A DNA stretch of 64,000 nucleotides from Campylobacter jejuni (GCA_014305285.1 JACRSG010000009.1:1-64000); one strand, 5' to 3'; positions 1-9,685 are shown, counted from the first letter of the stretch. Notes: generated by a model not told the origin, from the sequence alone. Program-made: numbers and translations.

Positions 1-191
1 TTGTTAAATGTCTTTCATTACTTGCTTTATATACAATCATATTTTTATTTATTGTTGTTGTATTCTATTTGTATTTAAGTTTAAATGGTTTATGCTTTTT
101 AAGTTAATTGATCGAAGTTTTTGAGGTTGGTAAGAATGTGATTTAAATTTTATAAAAGTTTAGGAAAGTGTTAGAATAATTTTTATATACA

Positions 192-217
192 CTTGTCTTT
201 GAAATTTCAAAGACAAG
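192..217. terminator. Perfect palindrome downstream of ggt
   Basis: A 26-nt perfect palindrome lies 8 bases beyond the ggt stop codon. The arms CTTGTCTTTG/CAAAGACAAG can form a 10-bp stem with an AAATTT loop. There is no strong T run right after it on either side, so it may act as a weak terminator or as an RNA 3'-end stabiliser for ggt. The position after the gene is the main support. Confidence 0.5.
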
Positions 218-225
218 CTATGATT

Positions 226-1896
226 TTAAAATTCTTTTCTTGTATCCATAGAGCCTACGATTTTTCCGGTTTTTGGATCGACCATGATAGCATTTACATC
301 ACCCATATAAGGTTCTTTAGTGATTTTATAGCCCATTTTTTCAAGATTATTTTGCACATCTTTGATGATTCCAAAAGGCTCTGTTCTGATTTCATCAGGT
401 AGCCATTGCATGTGAAATCTTGGAGATTCTACCGCCGTTGATATATCCATTTTATGATCGATCACATTGGAAATCACTTGCAAAACTGTCGTGATGATTC
501 TAGAACCACCCGGACTGCCTACTACCATAAATACTTTTCCATCTTTTAGTATGATAGTTGGACTCATAGAACTTAAAGGTCTTTTTTTAGGTTCTATAGC
601 ATTAGCTTCTCCACCTACAAGTCCGTATAGATTTGGCACCCCTGGTTTGATTGAAAAATCATCCATTTCATCATTGAGTAAAAACCCTGCCCCTTCAACC
701 GCAGCACCTGAACCATAACTCGCATTGATGGTATAGGTAATGCTCACAGCGTTGCCTTTGCTATCTAGTACAGAATAATGAGTGGTATTATGCCCTTCGT
801 GAATTTGTCCTAAGCCAGGTTTTACTTTGGAGCTTGGTAAAGCCTTATCTTTTGGAATTTTTGCATAAAGTTCTTTGGCGTATTCTTTGCTTGTAAGTTT
901 ATCAAGTGGGATTTTTACAAAATCAGGATCACCCATGTATTCTGATCTATCTGCATAAGCTTGACGCATAGCTTCGGCCATTATGTGTAAAGTTTTAGAG
1001 CTTGCAAAGCCTAAATTTTGTATATTAGCATTTTCCATGATATTTAGAATTTCGATGATATGAGCACCCCCACTGCTAGGCGGTGACATGGAAATGATAT
1101 CATAACCCCTATAAGTGCCTTCTACAGGTTTTCTCCAAATAGCTTGGTATTGTGCCAGATCTTCTTTGGTGATAATGCCTTTATTTTTAGCCATATCTGT
1201 TGCTATTAAATCAGCTATTTTTCCTTTATAAAAAGCATCGGAACCTTCTTTTGCGATAAGTTTTAAAGTTTTTGCCAGATCTTTTTGAACAAACAAATCC
1301 CCGCTTTTATAGGTGCTACCATCTTTTTTAAGGAAATATTTGCTTGAACTAGGAAATTCTTTAAACATATCTTTAGCTTCTAGCATGGTTTGTTCTTGTC
1401 TATCGTTGATAAGATAACCTTTTTCAGCTAGTTTTATAGCAGGAGCCATTAAGTCTTTTAGTTTCATAGTGCCGTAAGCGTCAAGCATAGCACTCATACC
1501 TTTAACCGTTCCTGGTACTCCAGCAGCTCTATAACCTATGGTTGAAGCATCTTTTATAACCTCTCCTTTGCTATCAAGATACATATCTCTGCTTGCTTTT
1601 AAAGGTGCCATTTCCCTAAAATCAAGCGTGGTATTTTCTCCATTGGCTAGATGAATGACTGCAAAGCCACCTCCACCTATATTTCCTGCTGCAGGATGCA
1701 CCACAGCTAAAGCATAACCTACAGCTACAGCTGCATCTATGGCATTTCCGCCTTTGTCAAGAACTTCTTTGCCTATTTTATTAGCCAGTTCATAACTTGA
1801 TAAAACAAGCCCTGTGCCTGTTCTATCTTGTATAGGTGGATTAGCTGCACCAAAACTTAGCGTGATTGAAATCGCAAATATAGTTAAATAACGCAT
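226..1896 (-). CDS. ggt: Gamma-glutamyltranspeptidase (periplasmic)
   Basis: This 556-residue protein hydrolyses gamma-glutamyl bonds of glutamine and glutathione in the periplasm, supplying glutamate to an asaccharolytic cell. An N-terminal signal peptide (about residues 1-18) is followed by the large-subunit domain with the conserved Arg in LDFREMAP (R94). The autocleavage/nucleophile site is in GHNTTHYSV, with T371 as the likely catalytic Thr of the small subunit, and the oxyanion glycines lie in GSPGGSRI. The length is typical of the family. AAGGAG stands 5 bases before the ATG. The gene is monocistronic. In C. jejuni, ggt is known as a strain-variable gene absent from NCTC 11168; the coding frame here is intact. 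Confidence 0.97.
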   Translation of the reverse strand: MRYLTIFAISITLSFGAANPPIQDRTGTGLVLSSYELANKIGKEVLDKGGNAIDAAVAVGYALAVVHPAAGNIGGGGFAVIHLANGENTTLDFREMAPLKASRDMYLDSKGEVIKDASTIGYRAAGVPGTVKGMSAMLDAYGTMKLKDLMAPAIKLAEKGYLINDRQEQTMLEAKDMFKEFPSSSKYFLKKDGSTYKSGDLFVQKDLAKTLKLIAKEGSDAFYKGKIADLIATDMAKNKGIITKEDLAQYQAIWRKPVEGTYRGYDIISMSPPSSGGAHIIEILNIMENANIQNLGFASSKTLHIMAEAMRQAYADRSEYMGDPDFVKIPLDKLTSKEYAKELYAKIPKDKALPSSKVKPGLGQIHEGHNTTHYSVLDSKGNAVSITYTINASYGSGAAVEGAGFLLNDEMDDFSIKPGVPNLYGLVGGEANAIEPKKRPLSSMSPTIILKDGKVFMVVGSPGGSRIITTVLQVISNVIDHKMDISTAVESPRFHMQWLPDEIRTEPFGIIKDVQNNLEKMGYKITKEPYMGDVNAIMVDPKTGKIVGSMDTRKEF

Positions 1897-2089
1897 TTTT
1901 ACTCCTTTTGAAAGATATAGAATTATTGTAACAAAACTAGGGGCATTTATAAATTTAAAAAATGATATATTTTTATAAAAATATTTAAATTTTAAAATTT
2001 TGTATCAAATATTCTCATTTTATATAATTATTTTTTTATAAAATTACAAAAAGTAACTTTTAAATTTTATACCAAACTTGAGATTTTTT

Positions 2090-2098
2090 TGCTAAAAT
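2090..2098 (+). promoter_or_regulatory. Extended -10 promoter for the type IIG R-M gene
   Basis: TGCTAAAAT follows a run of seven T, the usual look of a Campylobacter vegetative promoter (T-rich block plus extended -10). It lies 25 bases before the ATG of the R-M gene. No clear -35 is needed in this genus. The call rests on pattern only. Confidence 0.5.
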
Positions 2099-2123
2099 AT
2101 TTAAAATTTATTGAAAGTGCAAT

Positions 2124-5100
2124 ATGAAATTTGAAGCCATAAATGAAAAAGAATTTTTAAATCCCTATCACCGCAAAAAGCCCATCTTAGAAACAGAACT
2201 AAACGAATTTATCAAAGCTTTAAAAGACTACAGAACAAATTTAGAAAACAATCTTAAAAACAATGAAGACTCTCTTGTAGCAAATGCTCTTAGTAAATTT
2301 TTTGAAAATTTATCTTTTAAATGCGAGGTCAAAAGCATACACAAAGGCAACAGTGGCATAGACTTAGCCTTAAAAAAAGATGGCCTTACTCAAGTTATCA
2401 TCGAAGCAAAATTGCCTCATTCTAGGGAATTTTTTAGTCCAAGCAAACCTAACTGCAAGGCTTTGCACGAGTGTATTTTATACTATCTTCGGGAAAGAAA
2501 AGCACTAAATTCATCGCTTAAGCATATTATCATCACGGATTTTTATAGCTTTTTTATCTTTAAAGCGGGTTGGTTTGAAGAGCTTTTTAACAAAAACAAG
2601 TATTTTAAAGAAGCTTTTGAAAATTTTGAAAGTAAAAATTCTCTTTTTAAGGGCAATACCGATGAAATTTACAAGGAATTTGAAAAGATTTTAAATGGCG
2701 ATGGCACCTTAAAAGGACTTTTTGTAGATTTAAAGCCTATCTTAGAGCAAGATCAATTAAGCTTTATCAAGTTTAAGCCTTTGTTTAAAATTTTTAGCAA
2801 GGATTGTTTGCTAAGTGAGTTTAACCCCAACGATGCAAATTCACTCAACCATGCTTTTTATAAAGAGCTTTTATATATCTTAGGGCTTTGTGAGAGCAAA
2901 CAAAACTCAAAACTCATCATCGCAAAAAGCGAAGAAAGCAAAAAAGAGCAAGGAACCTTCTACACCGCTATAAACTCCAAGCTTAAAGAAGAAAATTTTG
3001 AAACTATCTTAAAACTTTTGATCTTGTGGCTTAATCGTATTTTGTTTTTAAAGCTTATAGAGTCGAATTTAGTGCGTTTTAATGATGATAAAAATTTGAA
3101 ATTTTTAAATTTCAAAAAAATCCCTGATTTTGACAAGCTTAGTGAACTTTTCTTTGAAGTTTTAGCCAAAGAAAAAAGCATGAGAAAGAAAAGCGAGTTT
3201 ACTTATCTGCCTTATCTAAATTCTTCTTTGTTTGAAAAGCAAAACATAGAAAACACACTTGAAATTTCAAGTCTAAGTAATGACTTAAAGCTTTCTTACT
3301 ATAAAAACACCGTGCTAAAAGATGATAAATACAAGCCTAAAAAAGGACAAGTGAGGCTTTTGGAATATTTGTTTGAATTTTTGGATAGTTTTGATTTTGG
3401 TAGTGATGATGAGCAAAGCGAAATTTTAAGTCAAAAAGAACTCATAAGCTCAAGTGTTTTAGGAAATGTGTTTGAAAAACTCAATGGCTACAAAGAAGGC
3501 AGTTTCTACACGCCAAGTTTTATCACTTCTTATATGTGCAAACAAAGCATCACAAAAGTTGTGCTTGATAAATTTAATGCTCAATTTGATCTTGATGCTA
3601 AAGATATAAGTGAACTAAGAAGATCTTTAAGAAAAGAAGACAAAAAAGCACAAAAAGAGCTTTTAAACTCCATAAAAATTTGCGATCCTGCGGTGGGAAG
3701 TGGGCATTTTTTGGTTTCTGCTTTAAATGTCATGCTTAGTATCTATGATGAGTTAAATCTTTTTGATGAAGAGTTTTACCTAGAAGTGCAAAACGATGAA
3801 ATTCTCATCACAGGTAGAAAAGGCGAGTTTATAGAGTATAAACGCCCAAGAACACCTAAAGATAAAGCCCATCTTATCCAACAAGAACTTTTTCATACCA
3901 AAAAAGACATCCTAGAAAACAACCTTTTTGGTGTCGATATCAACCCTAACTCCTGCGAGATTACCAAGTTAAGACTTTGGATAGAGCTTTTAAAACATAG
4001 CTTTTATCAAAGTTTTGATGATGAAACTTATCACGATCTTAAAACCCTGCCAAACATCGATATAAATATAAAATGCGGAAATTCTTTGGTATCTTACTTT
4101 CAAACAGGCAAAAGTCTCAGTCACTATCCTAACATCAAAGAACGTATGAGCAAATACAAACGCATAGTAAAAGACTATAAAGAAGGCTTTTACACCGATA
4201 AAAGCCACATCAATCAAGAGATAAACAATCTCAAAATTTCTTTTAAAAATTTCTGCTTTGTGGATAAATTTAAAAAAGAAATGAAAGGCTTTAACGATAA
4301 ATGTGAAAAATACTCTAAAAAATACGGCAATTTCTTAGCCATAGATGATGAAAATTTGAAATTCTTTGTCAGTGCGAATTTGACTCTTTTTGATTTCGAT
4401 GAAAAAGAAGCCACAAAAGAATTTGCAAATCTTAAAAAAGAATACGACAATATCTTCAACCTAGAAAACCATCATCCTTTTGAATGGCGTTTTGAATTCC
4501 CTGAAATTTTAGACGATGATGGAAATTTCAAAGGCTTTGATCTAATCATTGGCAATCCGCCTTATATAAGACAAGAAGAGCTTAAAGAACTCAAGCCCCA
4601 TTTAGCTAAAAATTATAAGGTTTATAAAGGCACGAGCGATATTTATACTTATTTTTATGAACTAGGATTTAATATCTTAAAAGATGATAGCGGGGGGGGG
4701 GTACTTAGCTATATCACTTCTAACAAATACACGCGTGCAGGATATGGGGAAGCTTTGCGTGAATTTTTGCTTAAAAATGTTAAGGTTTTAGAATACACTG
4801 ATCTAAACGGCATAAAAGTTTTTGATAGTGCTACAGTGGATACTTCTATACTTTGTTTTGAAAAATCAAAAAGCAAAGACAATCAATTCAAATACCTTGC
4901 CCTAAGCAATGAAATTTTAAAAACTTGTGCTTATAACATTGGCTTATATAAAGAATTTGCAAAATTTTCGCAAAAATCTTTAAGCAAAGAAAGCTTCACT
5001 TTTAGCGATGAGAATACTAGTGTCTTAAAGGCTAAGATAGAACGCATAGGAACTCCACTTAAAGAATGGTATAGGCTTAATATCAACTATGGGATAAAGA

Positions 5101-5870
5101 CAGGCTATAACGAAGCCTTTATCATCACTACTGAAAAAAGAAATGAAATTTTAGCAAATTGTAAAGATGAAGTCGAAAAAGAACGCACCGCTAAACTCAT
5201 ACGTAAAATGCTACGCGGACGCGATATAAAAAGATATAGTTACGAGTGGGCGGGACTTTGGGTGATAGGAACTTTTCCAAGTTTAAAACTCGATATAGAA
5301 CAATATCCCGCATTAAAACAATATTTATCTCAATTTTTACCACGCATAGAACAAAGCGGAGAAAAAGGTTGTAGAAAGAAAACTAGCAATAAATGGTTTG
5401 AAACTCAAGACAATATCGCTTATTATGAAGAATTTGAAAAAGAAAAGATAGTGTATCCAAATATGAATAAGGAATTTATAGCGTTTTTTGACAATGAATT
5501 CTTTTTGTTAAATCAAAAATGTTTTATCTTATCTCATCAATCAAATAATAAAAAAGAATTGTTATATTTAACGGCATTACTAAATTCTAATGTTAATTTT
5601 TATTATTTTAAGCAAATTGGAGCGAAATTAGGTGCTAGTGGTTATGAAATGAGTAAAATATTTGTAGAAAAACTTCCTATACCAAAAATAAATTCTAAAA
5701 ATGAAAAATTAGCCGATGAGCTTATAAATTTAGTCGATGAGATTTTAAAAGCCAAAGAACAAGACAAAAACGCAAACATCCAAGAACTAGAAAATAAAAT
5801 CAATGCTATCGTTTATAAACTTTATAATCTCACCGAAGATGAGATAAAAATCATAAAAAACAAGCAGTAA
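2124..5870 (+). CDS. Phase-variable type IIG restriction-modification enzyme
   Basis: A single 1248-residue chain carries both restriction and N6-adenine methylation. An N-terminal PD-(D/E)XK nuclease is indicated by D80 and E94-A-K96. The methyltransferase core has motif I CDPAVGSGHF (about 520-529) and motif IV NPPY (811-814). The C-terminal part (about 1000-1220) has the character of a target recognition domain. A G10 tract at codons 857-860 keeps the frame open, so the enzyme is ON; gain or loss of one G would truncate it just after NPPY. From memory this is the counterpart of Cj0031, reported to methylate CCYGA and to change gene expression by phase variation. The start codon has only a weak Shine-Dalgarno. 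Specificity in this strain depends on the C-terminal domain and is not proven. Confidence 0.93.
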   Translation: MKFEAINEKEFLNPYHRKKPILETELNEFIKALKDYRTNLENNLKNNEDSLVANALSKFFENLSFKCEVKSIHKGNSGIDLALKKDGLTQVIIEAKLPHSREFFSPSKPNCKALHECILYYLRERKALNSSLKHIIITDFYSFFIFKAGWFEELFNKNKYFKEAFENFESKNSLFKGNTDEIYKEFEKILNGDGTLKGLFVDLKPILEQDQLSFIKFKPLFKIFSKDCLLSEFNPNDANSLNHAFYKELLYILGLCESKQNSKLIIAKSEESKKEQGTFYTAINSKLKEENFETILKLLILWLNRILFLKLIESNLVRFNDDKNLKFLNFKKIPDFDKLSELFFEVLAKEKSMRKKSEFTYLPYLNSSLFEKQNIENTLEISSLSNDLKLSYYKNTVLKDDKYKPKKGQVRLLEYLFEFLDSFDFGSDDEQSEILSQKELISSSVLGNVFEKLNGYKEGSFYTPSFITSYMCKQSITKVVLDKFNAQFDLDAKDISELRRSLRKEDKKAQKELLNSIKICDPAVGSGHFLVSALNVMLSIYDELNLFDEEFYLEVQNDEILITGRKGEFIEYKRPRTPKDKAHLIQQELFHTKKDILENNLFGVDINPNSCEITKLRLWIELLKHSFYQSFDDETYHDLKTLPNIDINIKCGNSLVSYFQTGKSLSHYPNIKERMSKYKRIVKDYKEGFYTDKSHINQEINNLKISFKNFCFVDKFKKEMKGFNDKCEKYSKKYGNFLAIDDENLKFFVSANLTLFDFDEKEATKEFANLKKEYDNIFNLENHHPFEWRFEFPEILDDDGNFKGFDLIIGNPPYIRQEELKELKPHLAKNYKVYKGTSDIYTYFYELGFNILKDDSGGGVLSYITSNKYTRAGYGEALREFLLKNVKVLEYTDLNGIKVFDSATVDTSILCFEKSKSKDNQFKYLALSNEILKTCAYNIGLYKEFAKFSQKSLSKESFTFSDENTSVLKAKIERIGTPLKEWYRLNINYGIKTGYNEAFIITTEKRNEILANCKDEVEKERTAKLIRKMLRGRDIKRYSYEWAGLWVIGTFPSLKLDIEQYPALKQYLSQFLPRIEQSGEKGCRKKTSNKWFETQDNIAYYEEFEKEKIVYPNMNKEFIAFFDNEFFLLNQKCFILSHQSNNKKELLYLTALLNSNVNFYYFKQIGAKLGASGYEMSKIFVEKLPIPKINSKNEKLADELINLVDEILKAKEQDKNANIQELENKINAIVYKLYNLTEDEIKIIKNKQ
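4692..4701 (+). repeat. G10 homopolymer (phase-variation tract)
   Basis: Ten consecutive G in an otherwise AT-rich gene, encoding Gly-Gly-Gly plus the first base of Val. Long G tracts in Campylobacter contract and expand by slipped-strand mispairing. At ten bases the R-M reading frame is intact; 9 or 11 would shift it. Confidence 0.95.
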
Positions 5871-6037
5871 TAAAATGGGTAAAATGCATATTACACAAAT
5901 GCCATCTCTGAAAAATAATATAAGCCCATTTTGGGATTTAATCAAATTTTTCTACTAAATTTTTAGCTAATTCCTTTATATTTTCATCCTTAAGCTAGAA
6001 TCAAACTTGCCAAAACTATGACTAAAGCCATAAAATA

Positions 6038-7243
6038 TTATTTGTTTTCATTTTTTCTTCTAGTTAGAAAATACACTCCATTAGCAACTAGTACACAAGC
6101 ACACATTACACAAGCAAGGATTATTGGCGTGTTTGCATCGATAGCCCCAACTACGAAGGAGATAAAGCCTGCAAAACCAAATTGCATTGTTCCAAGTACC
6201 GCAGAAGCAGTTCCGCTATACTCTTTAAACCTTGCCATAGCCAAAGTCGTGGTATTAGGTGCGATGAAACCAAGCATAGCGATACTTGTAAAAATGCTAA
6301 GTTCAAAAAGCAAGAAATTTGGGTGAAAAAAGGCATTGACAAGTAAAATCACAGTCGATATAAACATTATCATCAAAGCTTTTGCTAAGATCTTTTCGCT
6401 TTCGTATTTTAAAACCAATCTCGCATTGATATTTGCACAGATGATAAAACCTAAAGCATTTGCCCCAAAGAGCAAGGCAAATTTTTGTTCACTCAGGCTA
6501 AAAAACTGCGTAAAAACAAAACTTGATCCCGTGATATAAGCAAACATTGCTGCCAAAGCAAAAGAAGCACATAGTATATAAACCAAAAAGCGTTGATCAC
6601 TTAAAACAACTTTGTAGCTTTTCATCGCTTCATGATGGGAAAATTTTTTGTTTTTAAGATGAGGTGCGGATTCTTTTAAACCAAAAAGTATCATCAAAAA
6701 AAGTAAAATTCCCAAAGCAAACAAAGTCGCAAAAATACTATGCCATGAAAAATACTCTAGCAAAAATCCCCCAAAAGTTGGCGAAAGCATGGGAGCAAGA
6801 GAACTAAAAACCATCATCAAAGCAAAAATCCCTGCAGCTTCTTTGATCTCAAACAAGTCATTGACAATAGCCCTTGCGATCACCACACCTGCACAACCCC
6901 CAAGTGCTTCAAAAAATCTCAAAGCGATAAAAGCATAAATATCATCGATAATCACACAAAACAAACTCGAAACGATAAAGAAAAATATCCCTACCAAAGC
7001 TGGAATTTTACGCCCAAAAATGTCACTTAAAGGCCCATATATAAGCTGTCCTAAAGCAAAAGCGATAAAAAAACTTGCGATACTAAGTTGGGTTAAAAAA
7101 GAGTTGGTTTGAAAACTTTGCTCCACATGAGAAAGTGCGGGCAAATACATATCTGTAGAAAGCGGTGCTATGCTTGACATCAAAGCAAGGATAATGATGA
7201 GTTTAAATTTAGCAAAGCCGTGAATTTTGGTGTGTTTTTGCAT
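6038..7243 (-). CDS. Bcr/CflA-family MFS drug exporter
   Basis: A 401-residue polytopic membrane protein with about 12 hydrophobic segments. The N-terminus has the family signature STDMYLPALSHV, and the loop between helices 2 and 3 carries MFS motif A (GPLSDIFGRK). Such 12-TM DHA1 exporters expel bicyclomycin, chloramphenicol or other small molecules by proton antiport; the substrate cannot be read from sequence. AGGA precedes the ATG. It faces the R-M gene tail to tail across about 170 bases that hold nothing recognisable. From memory it matches Cj0035c; I see no trace of intact genes between it and the R-M gene. Confidence 0.88.
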   Translation of the reverse strand: MQKHTKIHGFAKFKLIIILALMSSIAPLSTDMYLPALSHVEQSFQTNSFLTQLSIASFFIAFALGQLIYGPLSDIFGRKIPALVGIFFFIVSSLFCVIIDDIYAFIALRFFEALGGCAGVVIARAIVNDLFEIKEAAGIFALMMVFSSLAPMLSPTFGGFLLEYFSWHSIFATLFALGILLFLMILFGLKESAPHLKNKKFSHHEAMKSYKVVLSDQRFLVYILCASFALAAMFAYITGSSFVFTQFFSLSEQKFALLFGANALGFIICANINARLVLKYESEKILAKALMIMFISTVILLVNAFFHPNFLLFELSIFTSIAMLGFIAPNTTTLAMARFKEYSGTASAVLGTMQFGFAGFISFVVGAIDANTPIILACVMCACVLVANGVYFLTRRKNENK

Positions 7244-7345
7244 TTGTAATCCTAATTATTGAAAAGAATGATTTTAACAAGTCAATCTTAGAATAATCTT
7301 TGTTTTTCTATGCTAAATTTCAAAGAAAAATTCTAAGGAAATTTT

Positions 7346-8716
7346 ATGCAAAATTTAAATCAAAATGAACAAATCAAATGCCCAAGTTGTGGAAGTTTTA
7401 TCGATATTAGCACGGTTTTATACGCACAAATTTTAAGCAAAGCCAAAGAAGAAATTCAAAAAGAACAACAACAAATGCTAAAACAAAAACTAGATTTTGA
7501 AAACGAAGTCAATGCCAAAAGAGCCGAATACACCAAGGCTTTAAATGATTTAAAAGCTCAAAAAATTGATCAAGAAAAATTGATAAATGAACAAGTCAGT
7601 CAAAAAATTCTCCTAGAAAAAGAAAAATTTAATCAAGAACTTCTCACACAAAAACAAAATTTCCAAAAAGAATTCAGGGAGAAATTTAATAAAGAACATG
7701 AAAATGAAATGAAAATCATGCAAGAAGAACTAGAGAAAAAAAGCAAAGAACTTAGCGAGTTTTTAAGCATAAAGGCTGAAAATGAAAGACTCAAAAGAGA
7801 GCAAAAAGAAAATGAAGAAAGATTGAAATTTCAAGCCAAAGAAGAGGCTTTTAAAGAATTTAAAGAACAAGAAAGCAAAAATTTGGAATTTGAAAGAGAA
7901 AAAATGCGTCTTGAATTTCAAAAAGACACTCAAAAGCAAGATCTTAGATACAAAGAACTAGAAACGAATTTTAAAAGTGTAGCCCAAAAGTTAGAAGACG
8001 CACAACGCAGGATAGAACAAGGCTCACAACAACTCCAAGGCGAAGCAGCCGAACTACTCATAGAAGAATACATACAAAATGAGTATTTAAGCGATGAAGT
8101 AAAAGAAGTGCCAAAGGGTGTAAATGGGGCGGATTGTTTGCATATAGTAAAGGATAATTTTGGAAATATTTGCGGAAGTATTTTGTATGAGAGCAAACGC
8201 ACTAAAGAATTTAACAAAGAATGGCTTGATAAACTTAAGCTAGACAGCATAGCCGCAAAAAGCGATATAGCGGTTTTGATCACAAAAACCATGCCAAAAG
8301 ATAAAGAAAAAACACATTTTAAAGAAGGGATTTTGATCTGTACTTTTAATGAATTCAAGGGCATTTTAGCAGTGCTTAGAGAAAGCATTATAAACGCTTA
8401 TAAATTTAAAAATGCTTTGCAAAACAAAGATGAAAAAAATCATATTTTATACGAATACTTAAATTCTAAGGAATTTAACACGCAAATCACTTTTATACTC
8501 AAAACTTATCAGAATATGAAAGAAGAGTTAGAAGCTGAAAAAAGAGCTTTGCAAAATATATGGAAAAAAAGAGAAAGAGCTATAGAAAATCTAAGTTTTA
8601 ATTCCACTGCCATAGTGAGTTCTTTAAATGCGATATTTAGCGACTTACAAGGTGGAAATTTGATAGGCGAAGAAGGGATTAAAAGTCTTGAAAATTTAGC
8701 TAAAGATGAGGATTAA
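7346..8716 (+). CDS. DUF2130 coiled-coil protein with nuclease-like motif
   Basis: A 456-residue cytosolic protein. The N-terminus has one CPSCG knuckle (C12, C15), half of a zinc ribbon. Residues about 30-235 are a Lys/Glu/Gln-rich coiled coil. The C-terminal DUF2130 domain (about 240-380) contains D263 in NGADC and E282-S-K284 in YESKRTK, the spacing of a PD-(D/E)XK catalytic core, followed by DIAVLITKTMP. The function is not established; a DNA-processing role is inference from the motif. AAGGAAATTTT precedes the ATG. It stands alone between a divergent drug exporter and a decayed cytochrome gene. From memory it matches Cj0036. Confidence 0.75.
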   Translation: MQNLNQNEQIKCPSCGSFIDISTVLYAQILSKAKEEIQKEQQQMLKQKLDFENEVNAKRAEYTKALNDLKAQKIDQEKLINEQVSQKILLEKEKFNQELLTQKQNFQKEFREKFNKEHENEMKIMQEELEKKSKELSEFLSIKAENERLKREQKENEERLKFQAKEEAFKEFKEQESKNLEFEREKMRLEFQKDTQKQDLRYKELETNFKSVAQKLEDAQRRIEQGSQQLQGEAAELLIEEYIQNEYLSDEVKEVPKGVNGADCLHIVKDNFGNICGSILYESKRTKEFNKEWLDKLKLDSIAAKSDIAVLITKTMPKDKEKTHFKEGILICTFNEFKGILAVLRESIINAYKFKNALQNKDEKNHILYEYLNSKEFNTQITFILKTYQNMKEELEAEKRALQNIWKKRERAIENLSFNSTAIVSSLNAIFSDLQGGNLIGEEGIKSLENLAKDED

Positions 8717-8912
8717 TTTTGAGCTAAGCCTAAATTAATCATTAAGGCATGGTTGATTTTAAAAATCTTGCTAAAAATGGTATCATAGTCATGTCCACCA
8801 TCAGGACAGATGAGTAAAGATGGATATAAATGTCCGCCACCTTACTCGTAATTATCATTTTTTACTCCAAGTCCTCTTTTGCCATGACAAGTAGTGCAAT
8901 TTTCTTCTATGA
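8713..8912 (-). pseudogene. Cytochrome c remnant
   Basis: On the minus strand the frame reads EENCTTCHGKRGLG (haem-binding CTTCH codons at 8884-8898), an in-frame TAA after NDNYE, then GGGHLYPSLL and ICPDGGHDYD to a final stop that overlaps the preceding gene's end. This is the C-X-X-C-H and glycine/His-rich pattern of a small c-type cytochrome. A GGAGG sequence now sits directly before the middle of the gene, so the signal peptide and any first haem region seem deleted. From memory Cj0037c, an intact cytochrome c, sits here in NCTC 11168. Confidence 0.8.
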
Positions 8913-9037
8913 TTTCCCTCCTTTTTATTTGTAGTTCAAATTTTCTTAAATATTAAGCATAATAAGAATAATTTAAATAAAATTAAATTTTTAAAGCATA
9001 TAATTAATAGAATTTTATAATATTAACTTTATGTTAA

Positions 9038-9685
9038 TTATTTAAATAATTTATTTTTTATAGAGTTGAGATTTTCTTCTAAATTTTTAAAATTATTTTT
9101 TAAATCTTTTTTTATATCTATAAAGAAGGGATTGCTTAAAGTAGCGATAAGATAATGATTTTCTTTAGAAAAGATATGATTTAAAGTGAAATTTTTATCT
9201 TTAAGTTTGATATAAATTTGTTCTTCATCTTCAAAACTAACATTTTTGTTTGTTCTTAAAATTTCAAGCAAGATTCCGCAAAAAAAGCGTTTGTTTTCAT
9301 CCAAAAACTGAATATCATAAATTTTAAAATCCTTAAATTCAAAGCAGTTTTGACTTTTAAATTCTTTCAAATCCTTTGTAAGTTCTAGTTTTAAAAAGTC
9401 TTTTTGGCTTAAACTTTGCTTTTTAAATTTCGCTTCAAAACGACGCAAAAATAAATTTAAAGCATTGATTTGCAATTCTTTTTGTGCGAATTTTAGTTTT
9501 TTGGCTGTAAAACGAAAGAAAAAAACACCTATAAAAACAGCTAAAATCACTGCAATTAAGGCATCTCTTATAAAAACAAAGGCTAAAAAGCCTACAAGTA
9601 AAGCTTCGATAATGCTTAGGAATTTTAAGATTCCTAAGCGTTTAAGTATATAAAGTCTGCTATTTTCTAAGCTTTTTAAATCCAT
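9038..9685 (-). CDS. Conserved membrane protein of unknown function
   Basis: A 215-residue protein with two closely spaced hydrophobic segments near the N-terminus (about residues 20-60), then a charged cytosolic domain rich in Lys, Phe and Asn. I recognise no domain. Its ATG overlaps the typA stop codon by one base (TAATG), which implies translational coupling and co-expression with typA. From memory the position corresponds to Cj0038c. Confidence 0.7.
   Translation of the reverse strand: MDLKSLENSRLYILKRLGILKFLSIIEALLVGFLAFVFIRDALIAVILAVFIGVFFFRFTAKKLKFAQKELQINALNLFLRRFEAKFKKQSLSQKDFLKLELTKDLKEFKSQNCFEFKDFKIYDIQFLDENKRFFCGILLEILRTNKNVSFEDEEQIYIKLKDKNFTLNHIFSKENHYLIATLSNPFFIDIKKDLKNNFKNLEENLNSIKNKLFK

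Noticed and set aside
467-718. Plus-strand ORF of 83 codons inside ggt
   Set aside because: It is antisense to a strongly supported gene, has no ribosome site and encodes no recognisable motif.
5871-6037. Possible small gene between the R-M gene and the exporter
   Set aside because: Only short frames without ribosome site; an imperfect AAAATGGG/CCCATTTT repeat is too widely spaced to interpret.
6018-6326. Plus-strand ORF of 102 codons opposite the drug exporter
   Set aside because: Antisense shadow of the exporter's C-terminal part; composition mirrors the hydrophobic helices.
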